Assembly (NCBI RefSeq): GCF_030445035.2 | Contig: NC_080688.1 | Span: 62,943,949 to 63,007,948, forward strand | Length of the DNA stretch: 64,000 nt | Reading direction: 5' to 3' | Origin: Dasypus novemcinctus | Lineage: Eukaryota > Chordata > Mammalia > Cingulata > Dasypodidae | Shown: positions 59,724 to 64,000 of the stretch, piece after piece | Layout of the letters: each line of letters begins with the position of its first letter | How positions within the stretch are numbered: position 1 is the stretch's first letter | Position numbers and translations under genes: made by a program | Notes under the pieces: model-generated | What the model was told of the DNA's origin: nothing | Databases searched by the model: none | Seen by the model: the letters and a program-made list of their open reading frames with translations, nothing else

Positions 59724-60278
59724 TATGTTAATCTTAGGAAATGAACAGAAAAAGTCAAAGCCCAACATAATGTTTGTAACTAGCAGTACTATTATGTAGG
59801 TATGAAAGTGGCTTAAAGTTCAAGGATATTACTAAAGGGAAAGCTAAAAAAAATGTAACATGTAACTGTATAGCATAGCAAAACCACATGTGAAATATGA
59901 CTATGGGTAAAACTGCATATATAAGACTGCTTTTCTTTGAGGCTGAACAAATATATGTTAATGCTACAAAATGTTAGTATCACACACAAAAAAATTATTC
60001 TGAAAGAAACCAGACAAAAAATACTGTATGATTCCAATTATATAAAATGCAAATATAAATCAATTTCTAAAGATGGAGATTAGCGGTTATGTAGGGCTGG
60101 AGAAGGAATGCTAAGGGGTGTGGAATTTTTTTTTTTTTTTGGAATAATAAAATTGTTCTAAAGTTTTTTGTGGCGATGAACACACAACATTGTGATTATA
60201 CTAACAGCCACTGATTACACACTTTGGATAGATTATTTGGTCTGTGACTATATCTCAATAAAACTGCTTAATTAAAAA
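59724..60278 (+). mobile_element. 5'-truncated L1 3' end with target-site duplications
   Basis: A 15-bp direct repeat AAAAGAAATTAAGAG (59709-59723 and 60279-60293) flanks the block, and the host L1 reads continuously across it. The insert ends CTCAATAAAACTGCTTAATTAAAAAAA and resembles an L1 3' UTR (GTATGATTCCAATTATATAAAATGC). Confidence 0.78.
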
Positions 60279-61982
60279 AAAAGAAATTAAGAGATTGAAA
60301 ACATAAGCTGGCAAAAACATTTTTAAATCACATATCTGATAACAGACTTGTATCCAGATCATTTGTATCCAGATCATACAAATAATTCTCAAACTCAATG
60401 CTGTGATTATGAAAGACTCAATTTAAAAATGTGCAAAAGTTTGAACAAATATTTCACCAAAGATACAGGGGTGGTAATTAAACACACACAAAAAAGCTAA
60501 ATATAATAAATCTTAAGGTAAACAAAAGTTAAATCCACAAGAGATTAGCACTATATACCCACTACTATATCTAAAGTTAAAAAGACTAACCAAATAAAGT
60601 GCTGGGGAGGATGTGTGGTACAACTGGAACCTTCATAACTGCTAGTGGGAATATAAAATGTTACAACCACTTTGAAAAACTGTTCGGTAGTTTCTTAGAA
60701 AGTTAAGCATATACCTAGGATGTGACCAGCCATTCCACTCCCAAGTGTTTAAGCAAGATAAATGAAAGCATCAGTCCATTCAAAGACCTGGAAAAGAATG
60801 TCTATAACAATTTTATTTGTAACAGGCCCCAAACTGAAAAATAACCTATCAACAGATGTACAGATAAACTGTGGCTTAACTATTACAATGGAATGCCACT
60901 CAGCAATAAAAATAAATGAATCTAGTGGACATGCAACAACACTGATGATGAACCTCAAAATAATTATATTAGGTAAAAGGAGATAGAGGATTGTGGGTAG
61001 AAAGCAGACTAGGGAGCTCCAAGACTCAATCATTTCACCAAACCAATTATTAAATAGGCAGGCAATGGCTGAAAACAACTACATTCAAACTCTGGAGACC
61101 CAAAGAACACTGTAGAGATGCCACACAACAGTGAGTAAAAGAGGGTGATAAATTATGGTAAAGAACAGTAAAATGCTCTCTCCATGCATCAGCTACAAGT
61201 GTCCCTCCCCACTGTCAGGGCAGGGCACTGTGGGGTACAGGCCCCGGCTAGCTCACTGGAGACACAGAGACATAAAAATACTCTTGCACAAGACAAGGAA
61301 GGGGTGGGCATGATCAGTCACTGATCACAGCTTGTAGTTAGTGACTTCCAATCAATTTGGATGCCTTTCATTCAAAAAGACTTCCAAAATGGAAAGGAAG
61401 AAGTAAAACTTTCACTTGATTCAGATGATATGATCCTACTTTCAGAAAATCCTGAAAAATCCACAACAAAGCTACTAGAGCTAATAAATGAATTTAGCAA
61501 AGTGGCACAGTATAAGATCAACACCAAAAATTAGTAGTTTTCTATACACAAAGTAATGAACAATCTAGGAATAAATCTAACTAAAGGACTTATACACAGA
61601 AAACTACAAAACATTGCTAAAAGAAATCAAAGACTAAATAAATTGAAAGATTTTCATGTTCATGGATTAGAAAGTCTAAATATCATTGTGTCAATACTAC
61701 CCAAAGCATTATAAAGATTCAATACAATTCCAATCAAAATTCCAACAATCTTCTGCGCAGAAATGGAAAAGCCAACCATCAAAATTATATAGAAGGCAAA
61801 GGAACAGCTAAAGCTATCCTGAAAAAGAAGAATGAAGTTGGGGGACTCACACTTTCTGACCTGAAAACAAAGCCACTGTAAGCAAAACAGCATGGTACTG
61901 ACATGGACAGACATATACAGACTAATGGAATCAAACTGAGAGTTCAGAAACCAACCTTTGTATTAAAGGCCAAATGATTTTT

Positions 61983-62394
61983 TAAAAAATTTCTCTCCCC
62001 TTCTCCAGCCCCCCACCCCCCTCCACCTCAGTTGTTTGTTCTCTGTTGTCCATTTGCTGCGTGTTCTTCTTCTTATTTTTGTCCACTTCTGTTGTTGTCA
62101 GTGGCACGGGAAGCTGTGTTTCTTTTTTTTTTTGTTGCATCATCTTGCTGCGTCAGCTCTCCGTGTGTGCGGCGCCATTCCTTGGCAGGCTGCACTTTCT
62201 TTCGTGCCGGGCGGCTTTCCTTACAGGGCGCACTCCTTGCGCGGGGGGGCTCCCGTGTGGCACGGCACTCCTTGTGCGCATCAGCACTGCGCATGGGCCA
62301 GCTCCATACGGGTCAAGGAGGCCCGGGGTTTGAACTGCAGACTTCCCATGTGGTAGACAGACGCCCTATCGACTGGGTCAATTCTGCTTCCCCC
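61983..62394 (-). repeat. Long DAS-type SINE, young-looking
   Basis: Minus-strand head GGGGGAAGCAGAATTGACCC, B box AGTTCAAACC, a very GC-rich body with several CpGs still present, and an A-rich tail. Perfect 11-bp duplications AAATGATTTTT at 61972-61982 and 62395-62405. High CpG content suggests it is among the younger insertions here. Confidence 0.9.
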
Positions 62395-62883
62395 AAATGA
62401 TTTTTGACAAGGGAACAAAGACCTCCAATTGGGAAAGAATATAAGAGTCTCTTCAACAAATGGTGCTGGGAAAACTGGATGTCCATGTGTGATAGAATGA
62501 AGGGGGACCCTTATTTCCCAACCTATAGAATAATCAACTCAAAATAGATCAAAGACTTAAATATAATAACCTGAGTTATAAAATTCACAGAAGAAAACGA
62601 AGGGAGGCATCTTTAGAATCTTGTGTTAGGCACTGGTTTCTTAGACTTCACACCCAAAGAACAAGCAACAAAAGAATAAATACATAAATGGGACATCATC
62701 AAAATTAAAAACTTTTGCACCTCAAAAGGACTTTATCATGAAAGTATAGAGACAATCTACTCAACAGGAGAAAAATATTTGAAAACCGCACATCCAATAA
62801 AGGTTTAATATCCAGAATATATAACAATGTCCTTCAACTTAACAAGAACACAAACAACCAGATTAAAAATTAGGCAAAAACAT

Positions 62884-63250
62884 GGTCAGCAGATGTGGCT
62901 CAAGCAGTTGGGCACCCATTACCACATGGGAGATCCCAGGTTTGGTTCCCCATGCATCCTAAAGAAAACGAGCAAGACAGTGAGCTGATGCAATGCACCA
63001 GTACAGCAAGCTGACACAACAAGCTTACACAACAAGGAGAGACAATGAGAGACACGACAAGCAGGGAGCGGATGTGGCTCAAGAGATTGGGCGCCTCCCT
63101 CCCACAAGGGAGATTCTGGGTTCGGTTCCCAGTGCCTCTTAAAAAGAAGACAAGCAGACAGAGAGTGCATACAACAGACACAGAGAGCAGACAGTGAGTG
63201 CAAACAATGGGAGGGGGGGTTTTAAATAAATAAACCTTAAAAAATACATA
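62884..63250 (+). repeat. Dimeric DAS-type SINE
   Basis: Two complete tRNA-like heads: CAGCAGATGTGGCTCAAGCAG (62886) and CAGGGAGCGGATGTGGCTCAAGAG (63062). Each is followed by the body GAGCAAGACAGTGAGC / AGACAAGCAGACAG and joined head to tail. Flanks GGCAAAAACA at 62873-62882 and 63254-63263 form the duplication. Confidence 0.85.
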
Positions 63251-64000
63251 TTGGGCAAAAACACTTAACAGACATCTCTCCAAAAAATATATACAAATGG
63301 CCAGAAAGCACATAAAAAGTTGTTCAACATCATAAGCTAACAGTGAAATGCAAATCAAAACCACAATGAGGTACCATTTCATACCCACTAGAATGGCTCT
63401 ACTAAAAAAAACAGAAAATGACAAGTGTTGGAGAGGATGTGGAGAAATAGGAACACTCACTCATTGCTAATGGCAATGTAAAATGTCACAGCCACTGTGG
63501 AAGACAGTTTGACGGTTCTTCAGAAATCTAAATATAGAAATACCATATAACCCAGCAACCCCACTACTTGGTATATACCCAAAAGAACAGAAAGCAGGGC
63601 CTCCAACAGGTATTTGCACACAGATGTTCACAGCAGCACTCTTCACATTTGCTGAAAGATGGAAGCAACTGAATGGTCAACCAACAGATGAACAGCTGAA
63701 TAAAATATAGTATATTCATACAATGGAATATTATTCAGCCATAAAAAGGCATGAAGTCCTGATACATATGACAATATAGATGAACTCTGTAGACAAAATG
63801 TTGAGTGAAATAAGCCAGGAACAAGAGGACAAATGTGGATGACCTCACACTTTTAAACAATTAGAATAATCAAACTCCAGAGTCAAAATCTAGAATATAG
63901 GTTACCAGGGCATGGGGTAGAGACAGAGAATGGGAAATTAAGGCTTAAAATGTACAGCGTTCCTATTTGGAATGATGGAATGTTTTGGTAATGGATGGCA

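Larger units (their letters stand above)
57110..60985 (+). mobile_element. Old sense L1 in the PIAS2 intron
   Basis: It starts with an ORF1 5' region (GCATCGTTTCAAAAATTACCAAGCAAGC, GAGGAGAAAAATCATCCAGCAGAAACC). It continues through ORF2 (for example ATGCTCATGGAACCAAAGATTAATATTG at about 59110) to a 3' part near 60985 (CAATGGAATGCCACTCAGCAATAAAAATAAATG). It lies antisense to PIAS2. It is interrupted by a composite SINE (57440-57835) and a 5'-truncated L1 (59724-60278). No intact frame. Confidence 0.72.
60986..64000 (+). mobile_element. Sense L1 with 5' UTR, internally deleted, runs off the window
   Basis: The 5' end (about 61000-61340) reads GGATTGTGGGTAGAAAGCAGACTAGGGAGCTCC, an L1 5' UTR. 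At about 61345 it jumps into ORF2 reverse transcriptase (ATGGAAAGGAAGAAGTAAAACTTTCACTTGATTC). ORF2 then continues through 61980, 62406-62880 and 63250-63700 towards the 3' UTR. Two SINEs interrupt it. Reading frames are broken. Confidence 0.75.

Noticed and set aside
62886..63140. tRNA-like sequences with A and B boxes
   Set aside because: They are SINE heads with poly(A) tails and target duplications, and do not fold into a proper cloverleaf with anticodon by eye. No functional tRNA gene is claimed.
55533..64000. Search for the upstream SP-RING core exon of PIAS2
   Set aside because: No frame in this stretch carries the expected zinc-binding Cys/His pattern in phase with the Gly codon at 55532. 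The exon must lie outside the window.
1..64000. CRISPR arrays, operons, riboswitches, or a new prokaryote-like system
   Set aside because: The window is mammalian nuclear DNA with introns, SINEs and LINEs. No regularly spaced repeat array or bacterial gene organisation was seen.

Overview
This is a 64 kb piece of a placental mammal nuclear genome. It carries the 3' end of one protein-coding gene, PIAS2 (an SP-RING SUMO E3 ligase), on the minus strand. Nearly everything else is interspersed repeats. The host is most likely a xenarthran, armadillo-like: the window is full of tRNA-derived SINEs of the DAS type (heads reading like GGGAGCGGATGTGGCTCA, with A and B boxes), a family I know from armadillos and their relatives. 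The species call rests on repeats, not on a database search.

Layout. 1-6.7 kb: an old antisense L1 cut by a MIR, a long DAS SINE, a dimeric SINE and a Tigger DNA transposon. 6.7-7.0 kb: a solo-LTR-like block. 7.0-29.4 kb: a nested tower. An old sense L1 was split by a full-length antisense L1 (L1-A, 10.08-29.02 kb). L1-A was itself split by (i) a reverse-transcribed ERV mRNA, (ii) a 7 kb ERV-L provirus that has an antisense solo LTR of its own family inside its RNase H region, (iii) a DAS SINE, (iv) a second antisense L1 (L1-B) and (v) another DAS SINE at the edge of L1-B. Subtracting the insertions leaves about 6.1 kb, the expected length of one L1. 29.4-35.7 kb: intergenic sequence with L2, a mariner relic, a dimeric SINE and an L1 3' end. 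About 35.7-55.5 kb: the last five PIAS2 coding exons plus a probable 3' UTR, with clean splice sites and phases. 55.5-64 kb: upstream PIAS2 intron, filled by sense L1s and DAS SINEs.

PIAS2. The five exons encode the last ~220 residues of the long (beta-type) isoform: the end of the SP-RING region, the SUMO-interacting motif VDVIDLT with its acidic tail, and the Ser/Thr-rich C terminus ending IISLD. Counting back from a 621-residue protein puts VDVIDLT at 467-473, so no codon is gained or lost in this part. Exons for the SAP, PINIT and core SP-RING regions lie beyond position 64000.

I found no operons, CRISPR arrays, functional tRNA or rRNA genes, and no new gene system. The most informative observations are the order of nested insertions, the R-U5...U3-R processed ERV copy, target-site duplications shared by two insertions, a mariner relic with Hsmar1-like ends, recurrent dimeric SINEs, and one unidentified 85-codon ORF inside a PIAS2 intron. 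Old L1, MIR and L2 calls were made by eye from remembered consensus features, so their boundaries are approximate.
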